Positions 5,996-6,552 of a stretch of DNA of 6,552 nt are shown here, piece by piece. The stretch is from DATLYB01 sp964502525. GTDB taxonomy: Bacteria > Bacteroidota > Bacteroidia > Chitinophagales > CAIOSU01. Where the stretch lies: the NCBI GenBank assembly GCA_964502525.1, contig CAZCXH010000215.1, positions 1 to 6,552 of the forward strand, read 5' to 3'. Position 1 is the first letter of the stretch. The number at the start of each line of letters is the position of its first letter. The notes under the pieces were generated by a model. That model had not been told where the DNA came from and ran no database searches. It saw only the letters and a list, made by a program, of their open reading frames with translations. Position numbers and translations under genes: made by a program.

Positions 5996-6552
5996 TCATA
6001 ATTGACCTTTGTTTTGAAGATTTTTGAGAATAAAATCAACCCGTTCTTCCGCTGGCAAAACCGGAACGTGAACAATCGGACAAGGGAATGACTCGTACAC
6101 TTGAATTATGAGATTATGAATGCGAATTTGCTCCTCTTCAACTTCCAACCTTGCATAGTCGTTAGTCAAAGGCAAGCGGGCTAAAATGAACACGCGGTGA
6201 TAACAATATTTATTGCATTGCTCTATTAACCGCTCATCGTACTCCAATCCTAAAAACTGGTAATACGCCATCGCATCGGGCAAAGCCCTATCTAAAAAAA
6301 CCGTTTCGTTTACATCCAATTTAGCTTCTTCTTCAATCTGCATGTTTAAAACTCCGAGTTGAAATTCCTTTTTGTTTTGGCGCATTTCTTCAATCGTTCG
6401 TCCTTTGATTTTTTGAGTGTCTATATAGTGCCTGGCGTGCTCGATAGTTGTTTTATAACCTCTTTTAGCAAGGATATTTACAACGGTAGTTTTGCCTGTA
6501 CAGGGACCTCCGGTGATTACATTCCAATTGGTGATAATTTCCTTGTGTTTCA
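5996..6552 (-). CDS. AAA_28 / NadR-like P-loop ATPase or kinase, start at window edge
   Basis: The frame reads from the window edge to TGA 5998-5996. The first codon is xTG with its first base at 6553, so an ATG there would give a full 185-residue protein, fitting the size of this family. (An internal ATG at 6385 would lose the nucleotide-binding loop and is not the start.) Counting from that putative Met, Walker A is GGPCTGKTT (15-23) and IEHARHYID (37-45) follows. The Walker B-like strand is VFLDR (85-89), leading into LPDAMAYY, and a lid-like NDYARLEVEEE (131-141) precedes a conserved-looking PAEERVDFIL near the end. This fits the AAA_28 domain of small P-loop kinases related to the ribosylnicotinamide kinase part of NadR. 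Substrate unknown; a phosphorylated ribose or nucleotide is a reasonable guess from its neighbours. It lies 68 nt ahead of the nuclease gene and is probably in the same operon. Confidence 0.85.
   Translation of the reverse strand, partial: KHKEIITNWNVITGGPCTGKTTVVNILAKRGYKTTIEHARHYIDTQKIKGRTIEEMRQNKKEFQLGVLNMQIEEEAKLDVNETVFLDRALPDAMAYYQFLGLEYDERLIEQCNKYCYHRVFILARLPLTNDYARLEVEEEQIRIHNLIIQVYESFPCPIVHVPVLPAEERVDFILKNLQNKGQL

Noticed and set aside
5992..6005. Inverted repeat TCAAT-CATA-ATTGA over the stop of the P-loop gene
   Set aside because: Its arms are the inverse of the FNR half-site, it is short and A/T-rich, and it overlaps coding sequence; chance is enough.

Overview
The window is one unidirectional block: all seven genes lie on the minus strand and are transcribed from position 6552 towards 1. 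The organism is most likely a member of the Bacteroidota. Three things in the sequence point that way: a lipoprotein whose lipidated cysteine is followed at once by K-E-D-E, which resembles the Bacteroidota lipoprotein surface-export signal; A-rich leaders with no clear Shine-Dalgarno before most starts; and a cupin-less AraC-type regulator of a kind I associate with Bacteroidota. The assignment is inference; no rRNA or marker gene is present.

Region A (6552 to 2113) is a tight four-gene nucleotide cluster. It runs from a small AAA_28/NadR-like P-loop ATPase (start codon cut by the window edge), through a beta-CASP metallo-beta-lactamase RNase-like protein and an archaeal-type AMP (nucleoside monophosphate) phosphorylase of the thymidine phosphorylase family, to a ribose-phosphate pyrophosphokinase. 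The spacings are 68 nt, 9 nt and a 1-nt TGATG overlap, so the last three genes at least look co-translated. A plausible reading is RNA or nucleotide salvage: the nuclease produces nucleotides, the phosphorylase releases base plus ribose-1,5-bisphosphate, and the PRPP synthase, perhaps helped by the P-loop protein, links ribose phosphate to PRPP. No RuBisCO or ribose-1,5-bisphosphate isomerase is visible, so the archaeal route is incomplete within the window.

Region B (2007 to 685) holds two regulators. The first is a short AraC-type protein whose N-terminus resembles a heavy-metal-associated (HMA) domain with an MxCxxC motif. The second is a Crp/Fnr protein with an N-terminal cysteine cluster and a fifth cysteine aligned with the FNR cluster ligand Cys122, which suggests an Fe-S redox or gas sensor.

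Region C (578 to 1) is the first 192 residues of a YVTN/YncE-like beta-propeller lipoprotein whose C-terminus lies outside the window. Its blades carry a recurring histidine that may line the central channel.

There is no tRNA, rRNA, CRISPR array, insertion sequence or prophage signal. The intergenic gaps are all about 106 bp or shorter, and none holds a convincing promoter or a strong terminator.
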